DNA of 64,000 nucleotides from Pseudomonadota bacterium (GCA_023436885.1 JAEZHI010000040.1:62001-126000), one strand, 5' to 3'; shown: positions 1 to 8,181, counted from the stretch's first letter. Numbers and translations: made by a program. Notes: a model not told the origin generated them from the sequence alone.

Positions 1-536
1 CCGAGCAGATCCTCGGTTCCGACGGCTATCACCTCGGCGTCTGGTTCCCGGCAGCCTTCGCCTCGGTGGCGATCACCGGCGGCATCGCCGCCTTCATCAA
101 CAGCCGTCTGGTCCGCAACTGGGGCATGCACCGCCTGTCGCACGGCAGCCACATGATCCACGTTGTGCTGACGGCCATCTTCTTCGCCGCGGCGCACCTC
201 TGGAACGGCCTGCCGCCGCTCTGGCTGTTCATGGCTCTGATGGTGGCGATGCAGTTCTTCTTCTTCATCGCCATCTCCAACTACAACGCCCTCGCCCTCG
301 ATCCCCTGGGCGAGGTGGCCGGCACAGCCTCCTCGCTGATCGGCGCCTTCACCACGCTGGTCGGCACCATTGGCGGTGCGCTGCTCGGTCAGGCCTTCGA
401 CGGCACCGTGGCGCCGCTGTCGGCTGGTTTCTTCGGGTTGTCGGCCCTGACCTTCCTCATCGTCGTCTGGACCGAGCGTGGCCGGCTGTTCCAGCCGACA
501 CACGAGGGCGACGCCATACCGGCCATCGCCGAATAG
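1..536 (+). CDS. MFS drug exporter, Bcr/CflA-like, C-terminal part (5' end outside window)
   Basis: The reading frame is open from the first base and ends with TAG at 534-536, so only about the last 178 residues are seen. They contain hydrophobic membrane segments separated by short basic or polar loops. The stretch YNALALDPLGEVAGTASSL followed by a GAFTTLVGTIGGALLGQAF helix matches the eleventh helix region of Bcr/CflA-type 12-helix drug:proton antiporters, which act in the inner membrane. A GTG lies in frame at 66 but it falls inside a transmembrane region and is not the true start. The substrate cannot be inferred. A hairpin follows at 567-586. Confidence 0.75.
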   Translation, partial: EQILGSDGYHLGVWFPAAFASVAITGGIAAFINSRLVRNWGMHRLSHGSHMIHVVLTAIFFAAAHLWNGLPPLWLFMALMVAMQFFFFIAISNYNALALDPLGEVAGTASSLIGAFTTLVGTIGGALLGQAFDGTVAPLSAGFFGLSALTFLIVVWTERGRLFQPTHEGDAIPAIAE

Positions 537-566
537 CATGCAATAACAGACTGCTATTTTCGCTGG

Positions 567-586
567 GGCGGGCAGAAATGTCCGCC
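567..586 (+). terminator. Hairpin after the MFS gene, possible terminator
   Basis: An 8-bp stem (567-574 with 579-586, one G-T pair) closes a GAAA loop 30 bases after the MFS stop codon. Only a weak T-tract (TCATTTG) follows, so termination efficiency is uncertain. Confidence 0.4.
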
Positions 587-603
587 TCATTTGCATTCGG
601 CCC

Positions 604-632
604 CTTCAACGGACAAGGCCCGCTCCCCATAT
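604..632 (+). promoter_or_regulatory. Possible RpoH (sigma-32) promoter of hsp20
   Basis: CTTCAAC at 604-610 and CCCCATAT at 625-632 are separated by 14 bases, which fits the sigma-32 pattern CTTGAAA-N11-16-CCCCATNT with one important mismatch (C for G in CTTG). It lies about 100 bases before the hsp20 start, leaving a long 5' leader. The heat-shock gene downstream makes the assignment reasonable; transcription start data would decide. Confidence 0.45.
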
Positions 633-703
633 ATGAGAAGCCACGTTACGGGGTCCCCAAGCGGACGCCGATCAGGCGTTCGTCAGACGCAAGTCCCTGG
701 GGC

Positions 704-724
704 ACTCCGCGAGACATGAGGAGT
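704..724 (+). promoter_or_regulatory. Possible SD-masking hairpin in the hsp20 leader
   Basis: ACTCC at 704-708 is complementary to GGAGT at 720-724, which is the Shine-Dalgarno sequence of hsp20. The pairing would hide the ribosome site in a short hairpin with an 11-base loop. Together with a leader of roughly 90 bases this is the arrangement of alphaproteobacterial ROSE-type RNA thermometers, but only five base pairs support it and no full ROSE structure was recognised. Confidence 0.3.
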
Positions 725-729
725 TAGCC

Positions 730-1227
730 ATGGACAAGAAATCCCTGATGCCCTTCGGGCGCGGTTCGGCTCCCTCTCGCTCGCACGAGGATCCGTTCCT
801 GTCGCTGCGCCGCGAGATGGACCAGTTGTTCGACAGCTTCACCCGCGGCTGGGGCCTGCCAATGCTGAGCAGCAATGAAAACGTGCTGAGCCCGCGCGTC
901 GACATCGCCGAGACCGAAGCCGGTCTTGAGATGACAGCCGAGCTGCCGGGCATCGACCCGAAGGCGATCGAGCTGGAGCTCGACGACGATGTTCTCACCC
1001 TCAAGGCCGAACGCAAGTCCGAGCGCGAGGAGAAGGACGACAAGCGCCGCTATCACCTGACCGAGCGGTCGAGCGGCACCTACATGCGCAGCTTCACGCT
1101 GCCCTTCACGCCGGACCGCGACAAGATCACGGCCGATTTCGACAAGGGCGTCTTGAAGGTCATGGTGCCGCGTTCGCCGGATCAACCCAAGGCGACCAAG
1201 CGGATCGAGATCCGACCGGCGGCTTAA
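730..1227 (+). CDS. Small heat-shock protein Hsp20 (alpha-crystallin family)
   Basis: This 165-residue protein is an ATP-independent cytoplasmic holdase that keeps unfolding proteins soluble during heat or oxidative stress. The N-terminal arm (about 1-50) contains DPFLSLRREMDQLFDSF, typical of class A Hsp20. The alpha-crystallin domain spans about residues 52-155, with the conserved AELPGIDPKAIELELDDD segment and the late GVLKVMVPR motif. The C-terminal tail carries IEIRPA, the I-x-I anchor that docks onto neighbouring subunits in oligomers. The ATG has a strong GAGGAG ribosome site 6 bases upstream. A possible RpoH promoter and SD-masking hairpin precede it, and a strong terminator lies at 1306-1329. 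Confidence 0.93.
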   Translation: MDKKSLMPFGRGSAPSRSHEDPFLSLRREMDQLFDSFTRGWGLPMLSSNENVLSPRVDIAETEAGLEMTAELPGIDPKAIELELDDDVLTLKAERKSEREEKDDKRRYHLTERSSGTYMRSFTLPFTPDRDKITADFDKGVLKVMVPRSPDQPKATKRIEIRPAA

Positions 1228-1271
1228 GCATCCGCCCGAAAAGTTGCAGACTTTTCGGATAAAGCGGATGC
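1228..1271. repeat. Intergenic double palindrome, rhizobial repeat type
   Basis: An outer inverted repeat GCATCCGC (1228-1235) / GCGGATGC (1264-1271) encloses an inner one, CCGAAAAGT (1236-1244) / ACTTTTCGG (1250-1258), around TGCAG. The same architecture, a GCATnnCG outer arm with a CCGAAAAGT core, is a dispersed intergenic palindrome in Hyphomicrobiales genomes. It begins directly after the hsp20 stop codon, so it may stabilise or help terminate that mRNA. Only one copy was noticed in this window. Confidence 0.65.
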
Positions 1272-1305
1272 GTGAAAAGCGTGTCAACGAGCCAGCAACG
1301 ACGGT

Positions 1306-1329
1306 GGGGGCGCTATGGCGCCCCCTTTT
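1306..1329 (+). terminator. Rho-independent terminator of hsp20
   Basis: Perfect 8-bp stem GGGGGCGC (1306-1313) / GCGCCCCC (1318-1325) with a TATG loop, followed by TTTT (1326-1329). It lies between hsp20 and the convergent transglycosylase gene and points in the hsp20 direction. Confidence 0.85.
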
Positions 1330-1339
1330 GATTCACGCC

Positions 1340-2548
1340 TTATTTCAAAGCCGCGATCACCGCCTTGTCGGGATAGCAGGTGACGGGCAGCCCGTTCTTG
1401 GCCTGCCAGCGGCCGATGGCAACGCGGGTGCGGAAGCCGACGAGGCCGTCGGTGGTGCCGACGTCATGGCCCATGGCTTCGAGCCGCTTCTGCACGGCTC
1501 GCACGTCGCTCCGGCTGAAGCCGCCCACCTTGCTCCACGCACCGCGGATAGACTGGGATCCTTCCAGCCGATCGCCAACCATGCCGATGGTCAGCGCGTA
1601 GACGTCGGATTCGTTATAGGCCTTGAGGACATAGAAGTTGTCCGAGACCAGGAAGGCCGGCCCCATCCGGCCCGCCGGCATCAGAAGGTGCCCCACCGCC
1701 CCGAAATCGGAACTTGAAAGCGGACGCCCGTCGGCCCGCGTCACGCCGGCCTTCGCCCAGGAAGACAGTGATTGCCCCTGATCGGGACCCTCCAGACTGC
1801 AAGGCACCGCGGCCGGCAGTTTCACCTCGACGCCCCAGGGCACGCCGGCCTTCCAGCCGCGCGATTTCAGGAAGTGGCCGATCGAAGCGAGCACGTCGGG
1901 CGTCGAGTTCCAGATGTCGCGGCGGCCATCGCCATCACCGTCCACCGCATCCGACAGGAACTTGGTCGGCATGAACTGCGGCTGGCCGAGCGCGCCGGCC
2001 CAGGAACTCTTCATGGCGGCGCGGGAAATGTGTTCCTGTTGAAGAATGACCAGGGCCGCCATCAGCTCCGGAAAGAACTCGTCGCGCCGCGATCCCATGT
2101 AGGCCTGCGTCGCCAGCGTGCGAACCGCATCCTTTTCGATCTTCGCCCCGCCGAAAGCCGATTCCTTGCCCCAGACCGCAAGCACCACGCCGGCCGGCAC
2201 GCCAGTGGCGCGCGCCAACTTGTCGAGCACCGCCTTGTTGGCGACGTATCGCTTCCTCGCCCCGGCGGCCAGAGCATCGAGCTTACCATCGGCAAGATAG
2301 GCACCCGGGCTCTGGAACTCGGCCTGAAAGGCGTTGCCGCCACCGGTCGGCTTCAGATCAGGCAGGCTGAGATCGGGCTCAAGCCCGGCAACCGCCGCTT
2401 CGAAGGTGGCACGGCTGACGCCGGAAGCCTGAGCGGCTGGCCAAACCTTGGCTTCGAACCAGTTGGAGAAGGCAGCGTCGGCCGCCGCAGCGCCGTAAGG
2501 GAAGAGAGCCAGCGCGCTGGCCAGAAGGAATGCGATTCGTTTCATCAT
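1340..2548 (-). CDS. Lytic murein transglycosylase, MltB/SLT family with peptidoglycan-binding domain
   Basis: The 402-residue exported enzyme cleaves the MurNAc-GlcNAc bond of peptidoglycan with formation of 1,6-anhydro-muramyl ends. A signal peptide covers about residues 1-22 (KRIAFLLASALALFPYGAAA). The transglycosylase_2 domain follows (about 25-320). The catalytic glutamate is E129 in AVWGKESAFGG, and the family motif SSWAGALGQPQFMPTKF comes later. A C-terminal peptidoglycan_binding_1 domain (about 340-402) includes VRAVQKRLEAMGHDVGTTDG. The start at 2548 (double ATG) is set by the signal peptide; the frame is open further upstream but that part looks non-coding. No lipobox is visible, so it is probably soluble in the periplasm rather than a lipoprotein. 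Confidence 0.9.
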   Translation of the reverse strand: MMKRIAFLLASALALFPYGAAAADAAFSNWFEAKVWPAAQASGVSRATFEAAVAGLEPDLSLPDLKPTGGGNAFQAEFQSPGAYLADGKLDALAAGARKRYVANKAVLDKLARATGVPAGVVLAVWGKESAFGGAKIEKDAVRTLATQAYMGSRRDEFFPELMAALVILQQEHISRAAMKSSWAGALGQPQFMPTKFLSDAVDGDGDGRRDIWNSTPDVLASIGHFLKSRGWKAGVPWGVEVKLPAAVPCSLEGPDQGQSLSSWAKAGVTRADGRPLSSSDFGAVGHLLMPAGRMGPAFLVSDNFYVLKAYNESDVYALTIGMVGDRLEGSQSIRGAWSKVGGFSRSDVRAVQKRLEAMGHDVGTTDGLVGFRTRVAIGRWQAKNGLPVTCYPDKAVIAALK

Positions 2549-2740
2549 CGGATGGAATCCCGCTCCTCGCCTTGGGTCAAGGCCGAGAGCCGCCCGCCAA
2601 CAAGCCCTCTCGGAGGCCCGCTTTTCGCCGTCCGTCAAGCACTGCCGGCAAAGGGTCATTACGGGGGCAATGGCGCTTGACAGCCCCCATGCACCGCCCT
2701 TATATCGGCGCACTTTCCGCCGGCCAGCCGGTGGGCGTGT

Positions 2741-2817
2741 GGCAGTGTAGCTCAGTTGGTTAGAGCGACGGACTCATAACCCGTAGGTCGGCGGTTCGAT
2801 TCCGCCCGCTGCTACCA
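2741..2817 (+). tRNA. tRNA-Met (anticodon CAT, elongator type)
   Basis: A 77-nt cloverleaf with encoded CCA (2815-2817). Acceptor strands are GGCAGTG and CGCTGCT, the D arm begins TAGCTCAGTTGGTTAGAGC, the anticodon CAT is at 2775-2777, and the T arm is GGCGG-TTCGATT-CCGCC. It lacks the C1-A72 mismatch and GGG-C stem of initiator tRNA, and overall it resembles alphaproteobacterial elongator tRNA-Met rather than tRNA-Ile2. The first acceptor pair reads as G-U. Confidence 0.93.
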
Positions 2818-3025
2818 CTCTCCCAGTTTCGCTTTCCAAGGGGCCGCTTTGTTAGTCCGCCTTTGTTGGATCCCCTGCGAAGCCGCCATTCAGGCACCAT
2901 CGCTAGAATGTTCCGAGCCATTGCCACAGCCTCTTAACAGGCTTGGGCTATGGCTTTGTCGTCTTGTCATTCACCCCCGAACCCGGCGCTCGTCCGCCGC
3001 TATCCGTCAAGGCCGCCAATAATAA

Positions 3026-4618
3026 ATGAGCCAGATAATCGATCGACGTTCCGTCCTCAAAGCCATCGCCGCGTCCACAGCTTTAGGCTTGATCGCAAGA
3101 GGCGGCCCTGCTTTCGCCGAGGCCAAGGGTCTCAAGTTCGGTGAGGCACACGCCTTCTCCTTCGAGGCACTCAAGGCGACCGCCGAGAAGATGCTCGGCG
3201 AACCCTATGGCGGACCGGCCAAGCCAGCCCCCGACATCCTCAGCAAGATCGATTATGACGCCTGGGGCAAGATCACCTACGACACCGACAAGGCGCTGTT
3301 CGCCGACGGTCCCGGCAAATTCCCGGTCACCTTCTTCCATCTCGGCATGTACTTCCAGAAGGCGGTCGCCATGCATGTCGTCGAGGACGGCAAGGCGCGC
3401 GAGATTATCTACGACCAAAGCTATTTCAACATGCCGGCCGACTCGGTCGCCCGCCAGTTGCCCAAGGGCGCTGGTTTTGCCGGGTTCCGCCTTCAGGAGC
3501 CGCGTGGCGGCGAGTTCGAATGGCGAAAGAACGACTGGGTCGCCTTCCTCGGCGCGTCTTACTTCCGGGCCATCGGCGAACTGCATCAGTATGGCCTGTC
3601 CGCCCGCGGCCTGTCGGTCGATACCGCCGTTGCCGGTCGTCCCGAAGAATTCCCTGACTTCACCAAGATCTACATCGAAACGCCCAAGGACGGCAGCGAC
3701 AGCGTGACGGTCTACGCCCTGCTCGAGGGCCCATCGGTGGTCGGCGCCTATCGCTTCGTCATGACACGCACCAAGGGCGTGATCATGGACATCGACCAGG
3801 CGCTGTTCCTGCGCCGCGACATCGAACGCTTCGGCATCTCGCCGCTGACCTCGATGTACTGGTTCTCGGAAACCGAAAAGCAGACCGCCGTCGACTGGCG
3901 CCCGGAAATTCATGATTCCGATGGCCTCGCCATGTGGACCGGCTGGGGCGAACACCTCTGGCGCCCGCTCAACAACCCGCCGCACACCACCGCCTCGGCG
4001 TTTTCCGACGAGAACATCAAGGGTTACGGCCTGCTGCAGCGCGACCGCATGTTCGACCACTATGAGGACGGCGTCGCCTACGAAAAGCGGCCGAGCCTCT
4101 GGGTTGAGCCCAAGGGCAACTGGGGCAAGGGCGCGGTGCACCTGATCGAGCTTCCGACCGACGACGAAATCCACGACAACATCGTCGCCACCTGGGTTCC
4201 GGCCGAACCGGCCCGGGCAGGCTCGAAATACGAGCTATCCTACCGCCTCTACTGGCAGGCGGACGAGCCTCATCCGACCGATCTCGCCCGCTGCGTCGCC
4301 ACCCGCCTCAGCAATGGCGGCCAGCCCGGACAGCCGCGCCCCAAGGGCGTGCGCAAGTTCATGGTCGAGTTCCTCGGTGGGCCGCTGGTCAGTGTGCCCT
4401 ATGGCGTCAAGCCGGAAATGGTACTGTCCGCCTCGCGCGGCCACTTCACCGACTACCAGATGATGGAAGCCGTGCCCGACAACGTGCAGGGACATTGGCG
4501 TGCCCAGTTCGATCTGGCAGGCGTCGAAGGAACCGACCCGGTCGAAATGAAGCTGCAGCTGAAGCTCGACGGCAAGATCGTCAGCGAAACCTGGATGTTC
4601 CAATACCATCCGTTCTGA
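3026..4618 (+). CDS. opgD: Periplasmic glucan biosynthesis protein OpgD/MdoG family
   Basis: A 530-residue protein of the MdoG/OpgG/OpgD family, which acts in the periplasm on the beta-glucan backbone of osmoregulated periplasmic glucans. The N-terminus has a twin-arginine signal (DRRSVLKAIAASTALGL, R7-R8, cleavage near residue 31), which is a feature of OpgD rather than the Sec-exported OpgG. Family segments are visible: FHLGMYFQKAV, ASYFRAIGE, GLSARGLSVDTA, LTSMYWFSE, the acidic HDSDGLAMWTGWGE region and FMVEFLGG near the end. The length matches OpgD. No opgH glucosyltransferase lies beside it, so the gene is solitary here. The ribosome site before the ATG is weak. A good terminator follows at 4658-4700. 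Confidence 0.9.
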   Translation: MSQIIDRRSVLKAIAASTALGLIARGGPAFAEAKGLKFGEAHAFSFEALKATAEKMLGEPYGGPAKPAPDILSKIDYDAWGKITYDTDKALFADGPGKFPVTFFHLGMYFQKAVAMHVVEDGKAREIIYDQSYFNMPADSVARQLPKGAGFAGFRLQEPRGGEFEWRKNDWVAFLGASYFRAIGELHQYGLSARGLSVDTAVAGRPEEFPDFTKIYIETPKDGSDSVTVYALLEGPSVVGAYRFVMTRTKGVIMDIDQALFLRRDIERFGISPLTSMYWFSETEKQTAVDWRPEIHDSDGLAMWTGWGEHLWRPLNNPPHTTASAFSDENIKGYGLLQRDRMFDHYEDGVAYEKRPSLWVEPKGNWGKGAVHLIELPTDDEIHDNIVATWVPAEPARAGSKYELSYRLYWQADEPHPTDLARCVATRLSNGGQPGQPRPKGVRKFMVEFLGGPLVSVPYGVKPEMVLSASRGHFTDYQMMEAVPDNVQGHWRAQFDLAGVEGTDPVEMKLQLKLDGKIVSETWMFQYHPF

Positions 4619-4657
4619 CGGGTCTTGAACAAAAGTACACAGCCTCAAGCTTGAACG

Positions 4658-4700
4658 CGCCGCCAGCCAGCCTAAATTCTTACGGCAGCTGGCGGCGTTT
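4658..4700 (+). terminator. Terminator after opgD
   Basis: A perfect 10-bp stem CGCCGCCAGC (4658-4667) / GCTGGCGGCG (4688-4697) with a 20-base loop, followed by TTT. It starts 40 bases after the opgD stop codon. Confidence 0.7.
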
Positions 4701-5003
4701 GGCGTTCCTGTGCCTTTTAGGTGAAAGTAGTCTTGTCGCAAAACCCCGTCTTTCTGCGGAGGCGAAGCTCCGGACGCAAACAGGCTCCTTGCTTTGCTGG
4801 AACTGCTTGAACTCGATGAGTCAGCTCAAGCATACACAAAGCTTGTACAATGCGAACGCGGCACCGACGGTGTAGGCGGGGCAAACCTCGAGCTGACCAG
4901 ATATTGCGAACTGTTTTTATTAAAGTTGCCGTGGACAACAAAAACAACCCAGCATAGATTTTAAGCACCATATGGCTAAGCTGCAGTTTGGAGTTTCGCT
5001 GAG
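4701..5003. other. Low-GC non-coding stretch, possible gene remnant
   Basis: No intact gene is supported here. Base composition drops below that of the flanks, especially after 4880. One frame on the + strand (about 4737-4955) reads as a plausible protein tail without any ATG or GTG start, including LLALLELLELDESAQAY and GGANLELTRYCELFLLK. This may be the remnant of a decayed gene; I recognise no family. Confidence 0.3.
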
Positions 5004-5342
5004 GTGCGCTCTTCTTTTCACAGTTCACCTCATATCACGTCGCACGTGGCATCGCATGCGACGGCACATATTGAATCTGGCAGCACACCTCATGTCTCGC
5101 CTAGCGAAGCTCCCGTCGCGCGAGTGCCAAATTCTTTCTCTATTCCGCACTTCACCAGCACCCCCGTTCATTCCGTTTCGACGGCATGCGTGTCTTCCAG
5201 TGACAACCCCGCGAAGTGCAGAAGCTCCAACACAAATGGCTCCGCGCTCCTCGGCTATTTCGTTATTCTTCTCCTCGCTATTTTCGGCATGGGGCGGCTT
5301 TTCCGAGTTTTGAGAGACAAAATCCGGCGCTCTGACCAGTGA
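5004..5342 (+). CDS. Small single-pass membrane protein, unknown function
   Basis: A 112-residue frame starting at GTG (5004). The first 75 residues are rich in serine, histidine and threonine (HITSHVASHATAHIESGS). One hydrophobic helix follows at about residues 82-101 (ALLGYFVILLLAIFGMGRLF), then a basic tail with RVLRDKIRR, the positive-inside signature of a single-pass protein with a cytoplasmic C-terminus. The composition is unlike the neighbouring genes and the GC content is lower, which suggests acquisition from elsewhere. I recognise no domain. The overlapping + frame at 4972-5313 is the weaker alternative because it has no membrane-protein logic. Confidence 0.45.
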   Translation: MRSSFHSSPHITSHVASHATAHIESGSTPHVSPSEAPVARVPNSFSIPHFTSTPVHSVSTACVSSSDNPAKCRSSNTNGSALLGYFVILLLAIFGMGRLFRVLRDKIRRSDQ

Positions 5343-5414
5343 TCATCCTAAAGGTCTTCGCCAGACCGCAACACTGTGACCTTATGACAAGCGGAGATCA
5401 GCGAGGAGGACACT

Positions 5415-6191
5415 ATGCGACATCAGGACGGCAGTGCCGGCGATGCCGATTATGGCCGGATCGGACAATCCTACAGCGCCTATCGCCAGCCCGATCCGCG
5501 CATCGCCGCGATGATCGTCGAAGCGCTCGGCCCGGCCAGAACCCTGCTCAATGTCGGCGCCGGTGCCGGCTCCTACGAACCCGAGGACCGAGAGGTCACG
5601 CCCATCGAGCCCTCCGCCTCGATGCGGGCCCAGCGGCCTGCCCACCTTGCGCCAGCCATCGACGCCACGGCCGAGCACCTGCCTTTTGCCGACGACAGTT
5701 TCGACGCGGCCATGGCCAGCTTCACCATCCATCAGTGGACTGATCTGGAAGCGGGTCTCAGGGAAGTGAGGCGCGTCACGCGCGGCCCGGTCGTGATCCT
5801 CACCTGCGATCCCCAGGAAGTCGAAGCCTTCTGGCTCAGCGACTATGCGCCAAAGGTGCTCTCCACCGAGGCCCGCCGCTATCCCTCGTTCGACAGGGTC
5901 GCCGACGGCCTCGGTACCCCCGTCGAGCGCATCGCAGTTCCTATCCCCATCGATTGCCGCGACGGTTTCAACGAAGCCTACTACGGCCGACCGGAAAGGC
6001 TGCTGGAGCCGGCCGCCCGCCTCTCCTGCTCGGCCTGGAGCTTCATCACCGCCGAGGAAGCCGAAGCCGCCGTCGCGCACCTCGCCGCCGATATCAAGTC
6101 CGGCGCCTGGGACGCCAAATACGGCGCCCTCCGCCACCAGCCGACCTATCGCGGCTCGCTCTATTTGCTAGTATCACAAGGCAAACCGTAG
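5415..6191 (+). CDS. SAM-dependent class I methyltransferase
   Basis: A 258-residue cytoplasmic methyltransferase of the methyltransf_11/25 type. The SAM-binding motif I is LLNVGAGAGSYEP (about residues 44-56). It is followed by the acidic end of strand 2 (TPIEPS), motif II/post-II ATAEHLPFADDSFDAAMA, and a strand-4 region SFTIHQWTDLEAGLREVRRV. The substrate is not evident; the family covers small molecules as well as lipids and quinones. A strong ribosome site, GAGGAGGA, precedes the ATG. It stands alone and converges with the two-component genes, with only 26 bases between the stop codons. Confidence 0.85.
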   Translation: MRHQDGSAGDADYGRIGQSYSAYRQPDPRIAAMIVEALGPARTLLNVGAGAGSYEPEDREVTPIEPSASMRAQRPAHLAPAIDATAEHLPFADDSFDAAMASFTIHQWTDLEAGLREVRRVTRGPVVILTCDPQEVEAFWLSDYAPKVLSTEARRYPSFDRVADGLGTPVERIAVPIPIDCRDGFNEAYYGRPERLLEPAARLSCSAWSFITAEEAEAAVAHLAADIKSGAWDAKYGALRHQPTYRGSLYLLVSQGKP

Positions 6192-6217
6192 CCGCCCCGT
6201 CTTGGGTGCGCGCGGCG

Positions 6218-7483
6218 CTAGCTCGAGGGAACGGTCAGCGTCACGCGCAGTCCCCCGCTGGCGGCAATGCTGGCCGTCGCGGTGCCGCCGTGCCTCTCGG
6301 TCGCCTGGCGGGCAATGGCCAGCCCCAGGCCGTGGCCCGGCGTGGAGAGGTTGCCTGACGCCCGCGCGAACACCCGGAAAATGCTCTCCAACTCCTCCTC
6401 CCGAACGCCCGGCCCGTTGTCGGAGACCTCCAGCCTGAGGCAATCGCCTTCCACCGAAGAACTGACGGTCACCTCGGTATCCGGGCCGGAGAACTTGACG
6501 GCATTGCGGATCACATTCTCGATGGCCCGATAGATCAGTTCGCCGTTGACTTCGGCGATGAACCGGTCGACGCCCCGGTAGGTAACGGTGACGCCGCGCG
6601 CCACCCCCTCGAAGCAGGCGTCGCCGATGATTTCGGTCACCAGATCGATGATGTCCAGCTTCTGGCGAGAAAGGCTCTTGCTGTCGGTGGCGCTGAGGCG
6701 CGCCAAGGTCAGGATCTCCTCGACCAGTTCGTCAAGCCGGCCGATTTCCCCTTCCATGCGCTCAAGCATGTCATCAAGCCGTGCTGGGCTCTTCCTGAGC
6801 ACGCCGATCACCGCCTGCAGGCGCGATAGCGGCGACCGGAGCTCGTGGGACACGTCATGGAACAATCGTTCCCGCCCCTGCTGGAACTCCTGCAGACGGG
6901 CGGCCGTCTGGTCGAAATCGCGGCCGAGCATGGCGAGCTCGTCGCGCTGCCTGGGATCGGGGGCGATACGCCAGCTGAAGTCGCCGCGGGCAAGGCCGCT
7001 GAGGCCGTCGCGGAGCTTGCCGAGCGGCCCCATGAAATAGCGGACGATCCAGAAGGCGGCGCCCAGGCTGGCCAGAACCGACACCAGGAGAGGCGCCAGC
7101 TTGGGAAGCATGATGGACAGCCAGCTCTCTTGCGAACCATCCAGCCTCAAACGCCAACAGACACCATCGCGAAGCACCAGCCGCTCCACCGCATCGTCAC
7201 CGGCGGGGTCGCTGCAAGCGGCAGCGGAAGTCTCCTGGGAGACGACGAGGCGCAGGGAGGGATCGGCGGCTGCAGTCAGCCGCGCCAAGGTGGCCACCCC
7301 CGCTTCCCCTTCGTAGGCCAACGCCTTGCCGGCCGTTGTCAGGACAAACTCCTGTTTCGCCTGGATTTTCACATCATTGGGCGGAAACATTCCCACCGCG
7401 TAGCTCATACCGACGACAAGCGCCGTCGCCAGCACCGTGACCAGCCAGACGACTGCCGAGAGCCTCAGGAATAACCGGCTCAT
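6218..7483 (-). CDS. Sensor histidine kinase of an OmpR-type two-component system
   Basis: A 421-residue inner-membrane sensor. TM1 spans about residues 10-30 and the periplasmic domain 31-126, where C90 and C109 could form a disulfide. TM2 is about 131-151, and a HAMP linker runs to about 205. The phosphoacceptor histidine is H213 in FHDVSHELRSPLSRL. The ATPase domain shows the N box (NVIRNAVKFSG), G1 (DNGPGV) and G2 (GHGLGLAIA). The ATG overlaps the regulator stop by ATGA at 7480-7483, so the two are co-translated. The pair is divergent from the RND efflux operon at 8385, so sensing of envelope stress or toxic compounds that induce the pump is the likely role, as in CpxAR, BaeSR or AdeRS. 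Confidence 0.92.
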   Translation of the reverse strand: MSRLFLRLSAVVWLVTVLATALVVGMSYAVGMFPPNDVKIQAKQEFVLTTAGKALAYEGEAGVATLARLTAAADPSLRLVVSQETSAAACSDPAGDDAVERLVLRDGVCWRLRLDGSQESWLSIMLPKLAPLLVSVLASLGAAFWIVRYFMGPLGKLRDGLSGLARGDFSWRIAPDPRQRDELAMLGRDFDQTAARLQEFQQGRERLFHDVSHELRSPLSRLQAVIGVLRKSPARLDDMLERMEGEIGRLDELVEEILTLARLSATDSKSLSRQKLDIIDLVTEIIGDACFEGVARGVTVTYRGVDRFIAEVNGELIYRAIENVIRNAVKFSGPDTEVTVSSSVEGDCLRLEVSDNGPGVREEELESIFRVFARASGNLSTPGHGLGLAIARQATERHGGTATASIAASGGLRVTLTVPSS

Positions 7484-8181
7484 TGGGGTGAACCGTCTTT
7501 GATGAGCTGATAGCCTTGGCCGCGAACCGCGCGAATCCAGGATTGGCCGTCCGGACGCAGGCCGAGCTTCTGCCGGACGGAGCTGATGTGAACGTCGATC
7601 CGCCGATCGAACGGCGTCAACGGGCGGCCGAAGGCCCGTTTTGACAGATCCTGTTTCGAAACCAGTTGGCCGGCATTGCGCGCCAGCACCTCCAGCAGAT
7701 TGAACTCGGCACCGGTGAGTTCCAGGGGATGGTTGCACCACTCCGCCGTCCGCGTGCTCGGCATGAGAACGAGCGACCCGGCCCGCACACTCTCCACCGC
7801 GTCTTCGTGCCCCTGGGATTGCGTCGTCCGGCGCAGAATTGCCCTGAGGCGGGCGGCCAGTTCGCCCGGCGAGCACGGCTTCGGCACATAGTCGTCGGCG
7901 CCGAGGTTGAGACCGGAGATACGGTCGACCTCGTCGCCGCGCGCCGTCAGCATCAGCACCGGAACGTTGCTGGTCCGCCGAATGCGCTGCAGGGTCTCGA
8001 TGCCGTTCATGCGCGGCATCATTACGTCGAGCACGACGATGTCCACCGTCCCGGTCTGGAGAAAATCGAGACCCTTCTTGGCGTCCTCGAAACAGGTGAC
8101 GTCGAAATCTTCGGCACTCAAATAGTCGCGGAGCAGGGTCGTCAGTTCGCTGTCGTCGTCTATCAGAACAACTTTCACCAT
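7480..8181 (-). CDS. OmpR-family response regulator
   Basis: A 233-residue DNA-binding regulator. The receiver domain (1-120) has the acidic pocket D8-D10, the phosphorylated D52 in VVLDVMMPRMNG and the conserved lysine in VPKPCSPGEL. The winged-helix domain (about 135-230) carries LTGAEFNLLEVLARNAG and the recognition part RRIDVHISSVRQKLG. The start chosen, MVKVVLIDDD, gives the normal family length; upstream extension of the frame to 8259 is unlikely to be coding. It lies first in the regulator-kinase operon, 203 bases from the divergent efflux operon. The shared region holds TTTAC/TTTTC repeats (8301-8315) that loosely resemble a CpxR-type site read on the minus strand. Confidence 0.92.
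   Translation of the reverse strand: MVKVVLIDDDSELTTLLRDYLSAEDFDVTCFEDAKKGLDFLQTGTVDIVVLDVMMPRMNGIETLQRIRRTSNVPVLMLTARGDEVDRISGLNLGADDYVPKPCSPGELAARLRAILRRTTQSQGHEDAVESVRAGSLVLMPSTRTAEWCNHPLELTGAEFNLLEVLARNAGQLVSKQDLSKRAFGRPLTPFDRRIDVHISSVRQKLGLRPDGQSWIRAVRGQGYQLIKDGSPQ

Noticed and set aside
4972..5313. A 113-residue frame overlapping the small membrane protein gene.
   Set aside because: It shares almost the whole interval with the frame at 5004-5342, which shows a clear TM helix with a basic flank. Only one can be real and this one has no protein-like features.
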